A stretch of 64,000 bases of DNA. Source: JAWKXU01 sp020446465. GTDB lineage: Bacteria > Pseudomonadota > Alphaproteobacteria > Sphingomonadales > Sphingomonadaceae. The notes under the pieces are model-generated. The model saw only the letters and a program-made list of their open reading frames with translations. It did not search any database and had not been told where the DNA came from. Shown here one piece after another: positions 42,563 through 52,356 of this stretch (the first letter of the stretch is position 1; each line of letters opens with the position of its first letter). The DNA lies in the NCBI GenBank assembly GCA_041396845.1, contig JAWKXU010000001.1, positions 695,130 to 759,129 of the forward strand, written 5' to 3'. A program made the position numbers and the translations under genes.

Positions 42563-43632
42563 ACGGCCAGAACCTCACGCGCTACGCGTGGCCACGCATA
42601 GTGCTCTTGCGCCTTGCGAACGGCGGACTGCAAAAACGTGCGCCGCTTCCCCATATCCCAGTGAACGACTTCGTTTACCTTTCTTGCCCATGCGTCCCGA
42701 TCCCCCGGAGGCAGAAGCCACCCGGTCACTGTGTCAATCACCGCATCGCGCAAACCATCACAATTTGATGCCAGCACCAGCCCGCCAGCCGCCGCAGCTT
42801 CCGGCGCGACAAGGCCAAACCCTTCATACTCGCCATTGGGAATGCGGATATTGGGCACGATGACGCACAGGGCATCGCGATAGGCGTGCGCCAGTTCGGT
42901 TGCGGGCAGTGGGCCAAGGAATGTGACGCGCGGGTTTGTCAGTGCGGCTTTTTCTTCCGGATTCCAGACTGTGCCCGCGACCTTTAACGTTATGTGTTGA
43001 GGGAGCAGCGGCAGGACATGACGGATAAACCAGCCGCATCCCTTGCGCTCAACCAGTCGCCCCGCAAACAGAATATACCCTTGGTGAGTGCCATCGGGTT
43101 CAGGGCCAACCATATCGGTCGCCAGGGGTATAACGGCGCGACACCGCCAGCCGGTTTCGGCAGCGACTTCGCGGGTTGCCTGCGAGTTGGCGATCACACG
43201 AGCCTTTCGCAGTAGCTTTGCACCCAGTTTGAGATAGGCGCCGTAAAGTTTCCCACGGATGGTTTTGCGGCGATGGTAGGCAACATCCGTCCCGTGGGCT
43301 GAAAGAACCACAACAGGGCGGCGCGGGCCAAGCCGCCCGAGTATCGCCAATGGCCATAATGCCATATCGGCCAGATGCAGCACGCTGATGTCTGCTCGTA
43401 GCGGCCAATAGCGACACAATGCAGTCAGCGGGAAGGTGAGCAGGCGCCACGCAGAAGGGGGGCTGCCATCCACGTTGCCGGAAAGGGCAATGACATCAAT
43501 TTTGCACAAGCTGGCCAGTTCTTCACTCAGGCGCATCGAATAGGTTTCCATGCCGCCGACAGCGGGTGCCCATTTGCGCGTGATGAAAACAACCCGGCCC
43601 GGATTTTCTATCGAATGGGAATCAGAAGCCAT
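42547..43632 (-). CDS. Family 4 glycosyltransferase
   Basis: 361 residues, GT-B fold. N-terminal WAPAVGGMETYSMRLSEEL and LSAHGTDVAYHRR, donor-site NGEYEGFGLVAPEAAAAGG with the EX7E motif. Last gene of a three-gene minus-strand operon with the GT-C and DPM1-like genes; its start overlaps the 3' end of the preceding gene by 11 bases. Confidence 0.9.
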   Translation of the reverse strand: MASDSHSIENPGRVVFITRKWAPAVGGMETYSMRLSEELASLCKIDVIALSGNVDGSPPSAWRLLTFPLTALCRYWPLRADISVLHLADMALWPLAILGRLGPRRPVVVLSAHGTDVAYHRRKTIRGKLYGAYLKLGAKLLRKARVIANSQATREVAAETGWRCRAVIPLATDMVGPEPDGTHQGYILFAGRLVERKGCGWFIRHVLPLLPQHITLKVAGTVWNPEEKAALTNPRVTFLGPLPATELAHAYRDALCVIVPNIRIPNGEYEGFGLVAPEAAAAGGLVLASNCDGLRDAVIDTVTGWLLPPGDRDAWARKVNEVVHWDMGKRRTFLQSAVRKAQEHYAWPRVAREVLAVYRPD

Positions 43633-45361
43633 AGTAAAACGGCGCTGTTGGTGGTGCCCGTGTCGGGCGCGGCAGGTGCTCGCCCCAGCGCAAGGTCACT
43701 TGCATGTGTGGAGGCGCGTCGATCATGTGAGGGCCAGCCGTGAGGTTCGCTGTGCTTCCACAGGCGTGCAGTGTCCCATCGAGCGAGATGGAGCCTGCGC
43801 ATTCCAGTGTGTATGGCCCTGAAACAGCGATGGTAAAGCGCCTCACGCCATTATGAGGAGGGAATTTCTTCCCGGCAATCCAGATCTGGCCCCAATGCGG
43901 AATGTAGTTTTCGCGCAAGGCGCGCACGTCAGCGGCTGGCATGGGGACAAGGGGCGTGGGAATTGACCGATCAAGCGCGGCTTCGAGGTAAGGCGAGTTC
44001 GCTATCACCATGGGCGGCTGTTTTTGGGCGATCACGGGGGCAAGGACAGGCTGCCCCTTTTCCATAATCCCTTCCATCCCCCAGGTGGACATGAATGGCC
44101 CGGCCTTTGTGAACGAGGGAATGGCGGCGTTCCGGTCAATGTAATTTACCGGGGTTGGAAACATCTGGTGGACCTGCCGGGCAGTCTCGCGCTGAGTAAT
44201 CTGATCATTTTGCAGGTAATAACCGATCTGGAACAGAAGCCCCCCGGCCATCAGAATGATGAGAAGCATACGCCGCAGCGGGTCAGGAAACTGCTGTGAA
44301 AACAGGGCGGCACAGATTGCAACAGACGGCAGGATGAACGGATAAAAATAGGGATAGGCGTTTCGATAGAAGAGCAGGCTGGCCAAAGGCAGCGCGAATA
44401 ACAACGGGACGAACCGGATTGCGCCTCTGCCCTTTACCGCCTGAACAACTGCGAGAGCTACACCAGAAAGCATCACTATACCTGCGACTGGCCCGAAGGC
44501 GAGCCACCGCGTGAAATACGAAAATCCGGGAAAGAAGCCCGGCGTTGCCACGGTCTTTTCAAATGCCGCATCAGCAGGGGATGTCAGCGCATTGTGGTTG
44601 AAACCTGAAGGCGGCCCAGCGACCGGCGACGGCATGGCAGAGGCAAGGCTGGATGAATGGAAAGCCCAGCCCACGGCAAAAAAGAAGAGCGTTGCCAGCG
44701 CGCTGACAGCAAAAAACGTGCAAATCGATGTCCATGTGCATTTGCTCGAACGATTATGCCAACGATACAAAAACGCCCCGCCGAACGCGGGCAGGAACAG
44801 CGCTGTCTTGATCGTTATCAGCAAGGCAAGGGCAGCACCCAGGCCTGCGAGCATTGCGATTATGAAGCTCTTTCGTGGCACTGTCATGAGCCAGAGTGCG
44901 GCAATGATCAGCATCGCTGCAAAGGGGTCTGTTCGAAAACTCATCCCGTGTGCGAGAACGAATCCCGCACAGGCGTAGGCTGCCAGTGCGAACAGCGCGT
45001 CGCGTGCCGAAAATAGCCGCCTCGTAATGTCGTAGATAACTGCGAACACCAGCAATTCGCAGATGAATGCAATTGATCGCCCGACTGCGATCTGGCCGAT
45101 TTCCGATGCAGGAACGGTCGGTAGCCATGCAAAAAGATGAACGTGAAACGTCTGGAACGGGGTGTTCAGGTCGCCGGCACGGTAGGCGTAAACCTGACTG
45201 AGAAACCAGTATTCATCCCAATTTATGTTGAGGTGAAAAATGAGCCAGGCCTGCGTCAGCACGAAACCGGCAAAAATCGTAGCGATTACCGCCCGTTCGC
45301 GTTGCGTGAGCCGTTCAGAAGCCACTGGCCGCGTTGCCATGCAATCTGGCCTGTCGCCCAT
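43622..45361 (-). CDS. GT-C membrane glycosyltransferase (GT39/ArnT-like)
   Basis: 579 residues with about ten to eleven membrane helices and a periplasmic C-terminal domain. Asp49-Glu50 in NINWDEYWFLSQ is the first-loop acidic motif of GT-C enzymes that use a polyprenyl-phosphate sugar. The gene upstream (45362) encodes a DPM1-like enzyme that would make this donor, so the pair probably glycosylates lipid A, a glycan or a protein on the periplasmic side. Its ATG is directly adjacent to the stop of that gene. Confidence 0.83.
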   Translation of the reverse strand: MGDRPDCMATRPVASERLTQRERAVIATIFAGFVLTQAWLIFHLNINWDEYWFLSQVYAYRAGDLNTPFQTFHVHLFAWLPTVPASEIGQIAVGRSIAFICELLVFAVIYDITRRLFSARDALFALAAYACAGFVLAHGMSFRTDPFAAMLIIAALWLMTVPRKSFIIAMLAGLGAALALLITIKTALFLPAFGGAFLYRWHNRSSKCTWTSICTFFAVSALATLFFFAVGWAFHSSSLASAMPSPVAGPPSGFNHNALTSPADAAFEKTVATPGFFPGFSYFTRWLAFGPVAGIVMLSGVALAVVQAVKGRGAIRFVPLLFALPLASLLFYRNAYPYFYPFILPSVAICAALFSQQFPDPLRRMLLIILMAGGLLFQIGYYLQNDQITQRETARQVHQMFPTPVNYIDRNAAIPSFTKAGPFMSTWGMEGIMEKGQPVLAPVIAQKQPPMVIANSPYLEAALDRSIPTPLVPMPAADVRALRENYIPHWGQIWIAGKKFPPHNGVRRFTIAVSGPYTLECAGSISLDGTLHACGSTANLTAGPHMIDAPPHMQVTLRWGEHLPRPTRAPPTAPFYYGF

Positions 45362-46390
45362 TCAGGAAGCGTTCTTCGCAGATTCGTTCACGTCGCGAAG
45401 CGGGGTGTGTTCTTCATCCTGCTCTTCTATGTCCTGACCGTGCATCGCGAGCATCTCTTCCATGCGGCGCACTTTTTCGAGCGTCATTTCCAGCATTTTG
45501 CGGTTGGCTCCGATCAGATCAGCCAGAACCCCTAACATGCAGGTCAACGCACCGAGTGTCATCAATGACCCGCCAATGATAAGCGATTGGACATGGCCGC
45601 CTGCTGCACCAATCGCCCACAAAAACAGGAATCGCAGGATCGGGATTGCCCCTGCAAGGGCTATCAGAACGCCCGCCCCCACAAATGCTCTCAGCGGGTT
45701 ATACGTCGTATAGGCCCGCGCGATCGTGATGCCCGTGTTGATGACGAATTGCGGAATGGAGCGGAACAGCCGTGACGGCCGGGTCGTTATGTTCGTGCGA
45801 ACGGGTACGCTTTTTATGGCAAGGCGCTTGCGCCCGGCCTGGATAAGCATGTCAGTTGTGTAGCTGAACTCGGTCGTGATTATCAGGCGCCTTGCCGCTT
45901 CCCGGCTGATAGCGCGAAATCCGCTGACGGCATCTGTGACGGTTGTGCGTGAGAGCCGGCGGACCACAAAGCTGCCAAAACGCTGCAGGCGGCGTTTGAC
46001 CGGTCCCATGTGTTCGTTCTGGGATACGCCCCGGTCCCCGATAACGATGTCTGCCTGGCCGTGGATGATCGGTGCAACCAGTTTGGCAATATCCTCACCC
46101 GCATATTGGCCATCCCCGTCAGTATTGACGATGATGTCGGCACCTGCGCGCAATGCCGTGTCGATCCCGGTCTGAAATGCAAAGGCCAGACCACGATTGC
46201 GCCGATGACGAACGATGTGATGAACCCCAAGCCGCCTTGCGACACCGCTCGTGTCATCGCTGCTGCCATCGTCGATGACGAGATACTCGATCCTGGATAT
46301 CCCTGGAATTGAGCGCGGGAGGGCGGCCAAGGCGTCGCTCAGCGTGCCTGCTTCGTTATAGCAGGGGATCTGGATAATTAGCTTCGTCAT
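45362..46390 (-). CDS. Polyprenyl-phosphate glycosyltransferase (DPM1-like GT2)
   Basis: 342 residues: GT2 domain with IQIPCYNEAGTLSDAL, VIDDGSSDDTSGVA and NTDGDGQY (DxD), and two C-terminal membrane helices (residues about 233-295), followed by a coiled-coil tail rich in Glu. Related to dolichyl-phosphate mannose and undecaprenyl-phosphate sugar synthases. It would supply a lipid-linked sugar to the GT-C protein that follows. Confidence 0.88.
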   Translation of the reverse strand: MTKLIIQIPCYNEAGTLSDALAALPRSIPGISRIEYLVIDDGSSDDTSGVARRLGVHHIVRHRRNRGLAFAFQTGIDTALRAGADIIVNTDGDGQYAGEDIAKLVAPIIHGQADIVIGDRGVSQNEHMGPVKRRLQRFGSFVVRRLSRTTVTDAVSGFRAISREAARRLIITTEFSYTTDMLIQAGRKRLAIKSVPVRTNITTRPSRLFRSIPQFVINTGITIARAYTTYNPLRAFVGAGVLIALAGAIPILRFLFLWAIGAAGGHVQSLIIGGSLMTLGALTCMLGVLADLIGANRKMLEMTLEKVRRMEEMLAMHGQDIEEQDEEHTPLRDVNESAKNAS

Positions 46391-46674
46391 GACCTACCGA
46401 ATAGCATGCTGAAAAAGTTCCATACGAACTATTCGCCTGCTGTTAAGCATAATAAGTTTAACTTTGGTAAACCATAAAACTCCCGCATCTGTGCGAATTG
46501 GGCGCCAAGGCACTGGTGCGCCGGTGAAAATTTCCGGGACAAATGCCGGGCAGTGGCAACGAAGAAATGCGTCTGGAGCCTACCGTTTGGGGCTGCAATT
46601 GTCGCTGGATCGTCTATCAGCAGTGCCATTCCATTGGGCATAGGGTGCCCATATCATTTACCGCAGGGGAACAC
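46391..46674. promoter_or_regulatory. AT-rich divergent promoter region
   Basis: 284 bases between the DPM1-like gene and the EamA transporter. The part at about 46440-46475 is AT-rich with TTAAGCATAATAAGTTTAAC and GTTT/AAAC repeats, a likely promoter zone for the minus-strand operon. No gene seen. AGGGGA before the GTG at 46675 is the ribosome-binding site of the transporter. Confidence 0.4.
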
Positions 46675-47580
46675 GTGGACAAGGTCGAACGATCAGGATT
46701 GCTGATGGCGATGTTCGGCTTTGCGATCTTTTCATTCGGCGATACCATCATCAAGTCCATCGACGGAGCCTTTCCGCCGATCGCGCTTGGTGCGCTGCGG
46801 TTCAGCTTTGGTTCGGTTTTTCTGGGCGTTCTCCTCGCCTTACGAGAGGGCAGGGCAGGCTTTGCAATCCGCCATCCCGCTGCACAATTGCTGCGTGCGA
46901 CAGGCATTTCCATCGCTACGGTGATGATCTTTGTCGCATTTTTCGCCATGCCGCTGGCCGACGCCACTGCCATTCTGTTTGTCAGCCCAATGATTACCGC
47001 CACGCTGGCCGCGCTGTTCATGGGGGAACGCGCACGCTTGTCATTGCTGGGGGCGAGCATCTTTGCCTTTTCCGGTGTCCTGCTGATCGTGCGTCCGGGA
47101 TTCGATCATTTCAACTGGGTCATGCTGATGCCGCTTGGTTCTGCGATGGGTATGAGTATGCTCATCATCGGCAACCGTATGGTGGCCGGACATGCCAGTT
47201 CGCTTGCCATGCAATTCGTTCTGGCGGCATTTGCCAGTCTCTTGCTGGTGACGGCGACAATCGTTTTCCAGACCTTTAATATTGGTCCGGCCATCGACGG
47301 TTGGCCAAAGTGGTCTGTGCTGGCCAAGGTCGCCGTAGTCGCCTGTTCATCGAGTTTTGGCCACTGGCTGGTTTACATGGGCACGACGCGGGCAGGGGCA
47401 TCTCTGGTCGCTCCGATGACGTATGTGCAACTGCTGGTCGCGATGGTCATGGGCCTTGTTGTTTTTGGCGATTTCCCCGATGCGATCAGCCTTGCAGGGG
47501 CAGCAATGATCGTTGCTGCAGGCTTGTGGCTATGGCTTTCGGGGCGGGGCCGGGATGTCGCAGAAACCGAAGCCCCCTGA
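46675..47580 (+). CDS. EamA/DMT family transporter
   Basis: 301 residues from the GTG at 46675, chosen because CAGGGGA lies five bases before it; upstream ATG at 46543 has no such site. Ten membrane helices in two EamA repeats (GFAIFSFGDTIIKSI, ALRFSFGSV, and FATFGHWL-like GHWLVYMGTT in the second). Substrate unknown. Overlaps the HNH gene by 26 bases. Confidence 0.86.
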   Translation: MDKVERSGLLMAMFGFAIFSFGDTIIKSIDGAFPPIALGALRFSFGSVFLGVLLALREGRAGFAIRHPAAQLLRATGISIATVMIFVAFFAMPLADATAILFVSPMITATLAALFMGERARLSLLGASIFAFSGVLLIVRPGFDHFNWVMLMPLGSAMGMSMLIIGNRMVAGHASSLAMQFVLAAFASLLLVTATIVFQTFNIGPAIDGWPKWSVLAKVAVVACSSSFGHWLVYMGTTRAGASLVAPMTYVQLLVAMVMGLVVFGDFPDAISLAGAAMIVAAGLWLWLSGRGRDVAETEAP

Positions 47581-47851
47581 TGTGGCGACACGCTGCTGGC
47601 TGTGCGAGCGGGCGTTGGGGGCCAGGATCGAATGGCACCACCCAGTGCCGAAACAGAAGGGCGGACGCGACACAGTGCCGCTTCACCCGATCTGCCATCG
47701 CGCGATCCATGCGAACTTTTCCAATGCCCAACTTGCCCGGATCGGGGATGATAGCGAGGCGCTGGCGGCTAGTCCGGCCGTGGCGACTTTTTTGCGCTGG
47801 GTGAAAGGCAAGCCGCCCGATTACCACGCGCCAACCAGGAAACGGCAGTAG
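47555..47851 (+). CDS. HNH-type nuclease domain protein
   Basis: 98 residues. CWLC, then EWHHPVPKQKGG, and LHPICHRAIH form a Cys/His HNH fold with possible zinc site. Its last 16 codons recur after the gmd-fcl cassette at 50106, in an open reading frame, as a remnant. The DNA target is unknown. Small HNH proteins of this kind are widespread in sphingomonads and not necessarily mobile. Confidence 0.78.
   Translation: MSQKPKPPDVATRCWLCERALGARIEWHHPVPKQKGGRDTVPLHPICHRAIHANFSNAQLARIGDDSEALAASPAVATFLRWVKGKPPDYHAPTRKRQ
47802..47851 (+). repeat. Left copy of HNH 3'-end direct repeat
   Basis: The last 50 bases of the HNH gene match 50107-50156 at 46 or so of 50 positions. Both are in the same reading frame (KGKPPD..., APTRKR...). 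Together they bracket the GDP-fucose cassette. Confidence 0.85.
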
Positions 47852-47894
47852 CTGGATGACCCATGGGACGGAGCGGAATAATCGTAACTGGAAA

Positions 47895-47902
47895 TTAACC
47901 AT
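47895..47902 (+). promoter_or_regulatory. TTAACCAT CtrA-type half-site upstream of gmd
   Basis: TTAACCAT is 84 bases before the gmd start. It is the third copy of this octamer before genes in the window (with ccrM and dgt). Control of GDP-fucose synthesis by CtrA is only a suggestion. Confidence 0.35.
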
Positions 47903-47985
47903 AACTGATGGAATACCCGTTCTGTCAGATCGCCGGGTTTGACCTGAACCTGGCATGATATGTGTGTCCGAGTGCGAGTGATTAT

Positions 47986-49107
47986 ATGACAAAGCGTGCA
48001 TTGATAACCGGCGTGACGGGGCAGGACGGGTCTTACCTCGCAGAACTGTTGCTCGAAAAAGGTTACGAGGTTCACGGCATCAAGCGTCGCGCGTCGTCAT
48101 TCAATACGCAGCGTATCGACCATATTTATCAGGATCCGCACGTCGTGCGTCCGGAACTGGTTCTACATTATGGAGACCTGACCGACACTTCCAACCTTAC
48201 CCGCATCATGCGGGAAGTAGAGCCTGATGAAGTTTATAACCTTGGCGCGCAAAGCCATGTTGCAGTAAGCTTCGAAGCGCCCGAATATACTGCGGATGTC
48301 GATGCGATCGGCACGTTGCGCCTGTTGGAGGCAATCCGTTTTCTGGGGTTGGAAAAAAAGACCCGTTTCTATCAGGCGTCGACCTCGGAACTTTATGGTC
48401 TTGTTCAGCAGACGCCGCAACGAGAGACGACGCCGTTTCACCCGCGTTCCCCATACGCTGTTGCGAAGCTCTACGCTTACTGGATCGTGGTGAATTACCG
48501 GGAAGCATATGGCATGTATGCGTGCAATGGCATCCTGTTTAATCATGAGAGTCCTCGTCGCGGTGAGACTTTTGTCACGCGCAAAATTACGCGTGGTCTT
48601 GCGAACATCAGTCAGGGTCTCGAAGATTGCCTGTTCATGGGTAATCTTGATGCACTTCGCGATTGGGGGCATGCGAAGGACTATGTCCGGATGCAGTGGA
48701 TGATGTTGCAGCAGGATAGCCCGGATGATTTTGTCATTGCGACTGGCCAGCAGTATTCTGTGCGTGAATTTATTCGATGGTCCGCGGAAGAGCTCGGCAT
48801 AACGCTCAGCTTTCGGGGTGAAGGTCTGGACGAATGTGCTGTTGTGGAAAGCGTCAGCGGCAACATTGCTGCTTCAGTGAAGCCGGGTGACGTAATCGTG
48901 CGGGTCGATCCGCGTTACTTCCGCCCTGCAGAAGTGGAAACGCTGTTGGGTGATCCGGCAAAAGCCAAGGAAAAACTGGGTTGGACTCCGGAGATAACCG
49001 CTCGGGAGATGTGTGCCGAAATGATAGAAGCAGATCTGGATACAGCGCGTAGTCATGCGTTGTTGAAGGCCCATGGCTATAATACGCCAGTAGCGCTTGA
49101 AAACTGA
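47986..49107 (+). CDS. gmd: GDP-mannose 4,6-dehydratase
   Basis: Converts GDP-mannose to GDP-4-keto-6-deoxymannose. 373 residues with the extended-SDR motif TGVTGQDGSYLAELLL, the GMD signature GIKRRASSFNTQRIDH and the Tyr-x3-Lys pair in SPYAVAKLYAYW, plus NHESPRRGETFVTRK. Start 47986 is the family start; a longer frame from 47962 is possible. With fcl it forms the de novo GDP-L-fucose pathway. GC content is lower than core genes. Confidence 0.96.
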   Translation: MTKRALITGVTGQDGSYLAELLLEKGYEVHGIKRRASSFNTQRIDHIYQDPHVVRPELVLHYGDLTDTSNLTRIMREVEPDEVYNLGAQSHVAVSFEAPEYTADVDAIGTLRLLEAIRFLGLEKKTRFYQASTSELYGLVQQTPQRETTPFHPRSPYAVAKLYAYWIVVNYREAYGMYACNGILFNHESPRRGETFVTRKITRGLANISQGLEDCLFMGNLDALRDWGHAKDYVRMQWMMLQQDSPDDFVIATGQQYSVREFIRWSAEELGITLSFRGEGLDECAVVESVSGNIAASVKPGDVIVRVDPRYFRPAEVETLLGDPAKAKEKLGWTPEITAREMCAEMIEADLDTARSHALLKAHGYNTPVALEN

Positions 49108-49119
49108 GGTCAATGCACG

Positions 49120-50076
49120 ATGCGAATATATGTCGCAGGGCATAACGGCATGGTGGGATCTGCCATCGCTCGAAAACTGCAAGCGCAAGGGGGTGAGGTA
49201 ATCACCCGTACACGGGCCGAGCTTGACTTGACTGAGCAGGCTGCAGTCAGGGAGTTTTTTCAATGTGAGCGGCTCGATGCTGTTGTCCTTGCGGCAGCGA
49301 AAGTTGGCGGTATTCTTGCCAATGACACCTATCCAGCTGAATACATTTTTGAAAATCTGGCGATTGAAACCAATGTTATCCATGAGGCTTACTCTGCCGG
49401 GGTGACAAGGCTGCTCTTTCTTGGTTCATCGTGCATTTACCCCAGGATGGCAAAGCAACCGATGTCCGAATCGGCCTTGCTTACCGGCGCGCTGGAGCCG
49501 ACGAATGAGCCGTATGCGATTGCCAAGATTGCCGGTATCAAGCTGTGCGAGAGTTATAATCGGCAATATGGAACAGATTACCGCAGCGTCATGCCCACGA
49601 ACCTTTATGGGCCGGGTGACAATTTCCATCCAGAGAACTCACATGTCTTGCCGGCGCTGATCCGTCGATTTCACGAGGCCGTTGAAAACAGTGTCGGCGA
49701 AGTCACGATTTGGGGCACTGGTGCGCCGCGCCGTGAATTTCTCCACGTTGATGACATGGCTGCAGCGTCAATTTTTGTCTTTGGTTTACCGCCCGAACAA
49801 TATGCAGCTCATGTCAAACCGATGTTAAGCCATATTAATGTTGGAACAGGGGAAGATATCGCTATTGCGGATCTTGCAAGGATGATTGCCGACGTTGTCG
49901 GTTTTGAAGGCCGGATCGTATTCGATACCTCGATGCCGGATGGTGCACCGTGCAAATTGCTTGATGTGTCGCGCCTGCGTGACATGGGCTGGACGTCGTC
50001 GATTCCGCTTCGCACGGGCATCGAGGACACCTATCGCTGGTTCGTCGATGGAAACGAACACATGCGCGCTGGCTAG
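49120..50076 (+). CDS. fcl: GDP-L-fucose synthase (epimerase/reductase)
   Basis: Epimerises and reduces the gmd product to GDP-L-fucose. 318 residues with GHNGMVGSAIARKL, LGSSCIYPRMAKQPM, and catalytic Tyr-x3-Lys in YAIAKIAG, then NLYGPGDNFHPENSHVLPAL. It follows gmd by 12 bases, so they form one operon. The product would feed fucosyl residues into the surface glycan. Confidence 0.96.
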   Translation: MRIYVAGHNGMVGSAIARKLQAQGGEVITRTRAELDLTEQAAVREFFQCERLDAVVLAAAKVGGILANDTYPAEYIFENLAIETNVIHEAYSAGVTRLLFLGSSCIYPRMAKQPMSESALLTGALEPTNEPYAIAKIAGIKLCESYNRQYGTDYRSVMPTNLYGPGDNFHPENSHVLPALIRRFHEAVENSVGEVTIWGTGAPRREFLHVDDMAAASIFVFGLPPEQYAAHVKPMLSHINVGTGEDIAIADLARMIADVVGFEGRIVFDTSMPDGAPCKLLDVSRLRDMGWTSSIPLRTGIEDTYRWFVDGNEHMRAG

Positions 50077-50106
50077 ATTTTGTTGGCGGATGAAGTGGTA
50101 TAGGCA

Positions 50107-50156
50107 TGAAAGGCAAGCCGCCCGATTTCTACGCGCCAACCAGGAAACGGCGGTGA
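50107..50156 (+). repeat. Right copy of HNH 3'-end direct repeat
   Basis: Matches 47802-47851 with four substitutions, two of them changing YH to FY and one Gln to Arg, and keeps a stop codon at the equivalent place. No gene precedes it in frame, so it is the tail of a lost HNH gene. Confidence 0.85.
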
Positions 50157-50186
50157 AAATCGGGCAGTGCCTGTTCGGGCTGTAGA

Positions 50187-50426
50187 TCAGGCCAGTTCGC
50201 GAGTAGGCGCTTTTGCCTCTTCGCGATCGACCTGCTGTTCCCAATCCTTGAACTCCTTGCGGCTGAGCAGGTAACGCCAGCGCGCTTCGTCGAACGAGAT
50301 CAGCTTGTCACGCACGGCCTTGACGACATCGGCCTTGCGCGACTTTGACCAGTAGACATCGTGCGATTCCGGCAGGCCGGCTCGCTTGATGGCTTCGGAA
50401 ACAGTCGAGTGACGGGAATATGCCAT
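50187..50426 (-). CDS. DUF1153 (SciP-like) regulator
   Basis: 79 residues. The core SRKADVVKAVRDKLISFDEA and then RWRYLLSRKEFKDWEQQVDRE parallels Caulobacter SciP (RRKAEVVAAVRGGL...), a small helix-turn-helix protein that restrains CtrA-activated genes. It lacks the SciP N-terminal segment, so it is a paralogue and not the orthologue itself. TAGGAGAAAG precedes the ATG. It lies downstream of the atp operon on the same strand, after a terminator. Confidence 0.8.
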   Translation of the reverse strand: MAYSRHSTVSEAIKRAGLPESHDVYWSKSRKADVVKAVRDKLISFDEARWRYLLSRKEFKDWEQQVDREEAKAPTRELA

Positions 50427-50561
50427 GTACTTTCTCCTACAAGCCCCCCCGTTGACGGCAACTCTCTGTTTTCAGCCTTAATTCCGCACTGACAAATATG
50501 GTCGAAATCGGGTTTACCATTTGAGTCGAGCCTTCGATGCGATGAACCGCGCGCCCATACG

Positions 50562-50590
50562 AAAAGGGCGGCCCCGCAGGACCGCCCTTT
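50562..50590 (-). terminator. Rho-independent terminator of the atp operon
   Basis: AAAGGGCGG (50563-50571) pairs with CCGCCCTTT (50582-50590) across a ten-base loop; read on the minus strand it is followed by TTTTC. It lies 25 bases after the atpC stop. Confidence 0.88.
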
Positions 50591-50614
50591 CGTTGAATTG
50601 GTGATGCGACCGGA

Positions 50615-50872
50615 TCAGGCGTCGACGTGTTCCGCCAGAACGGTGAGGCCATTGGCGCCCACTTCGGCAAAGCCGCCGCGCACCTGGATTTCTTCCGGAG
50701 CGCCGCCAGCAGTCTTGTAGACCTGCACGGCGCCGTCGCGGATCGTGGACATGAAAGGCGCATGGCCTTCCAGCACGCCGAACTCGCCTTCCGTGCCGGG
50801 GACGACCACCATGTGGACTTCCTCGGAGCGGACCAGCTGAGCCGGCGTTACAAGTTCGAAGTGGAGAGCCAT
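50615..50872 (-). CDS. atpC: ATP synthase F1 epsilon subunit (short form)
   Basis: 85 residues covering only the N-terminal beta-sandwich (LVTPAQLVRSEEV, VPGTEGEFGVLEGHAP). The C-terminal helical hairpin that inhibits the enzyme in E. coli is absent. A short epsilon is usual in related alphaproteobacteria, where regulation is by a separate zeta subunit. Last gene of atpHAGDC. Confidence 0.95.
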   Translation of the reverse strand: MALHFELVTPAQLVRSEEVHMVVVPGTEGEFGVLEGHAPFMSTIRDGAVQVYKTAGGAPEEIQVRGGFAEVGANGLTVLAEHVDA

Positions 50873-50875
50873 GGT

Positions 50876-52333
<1,458 letters not shown>

Positions 52334-52356
52334 TTTCGTTTCCTTGCCTTCGTAGC

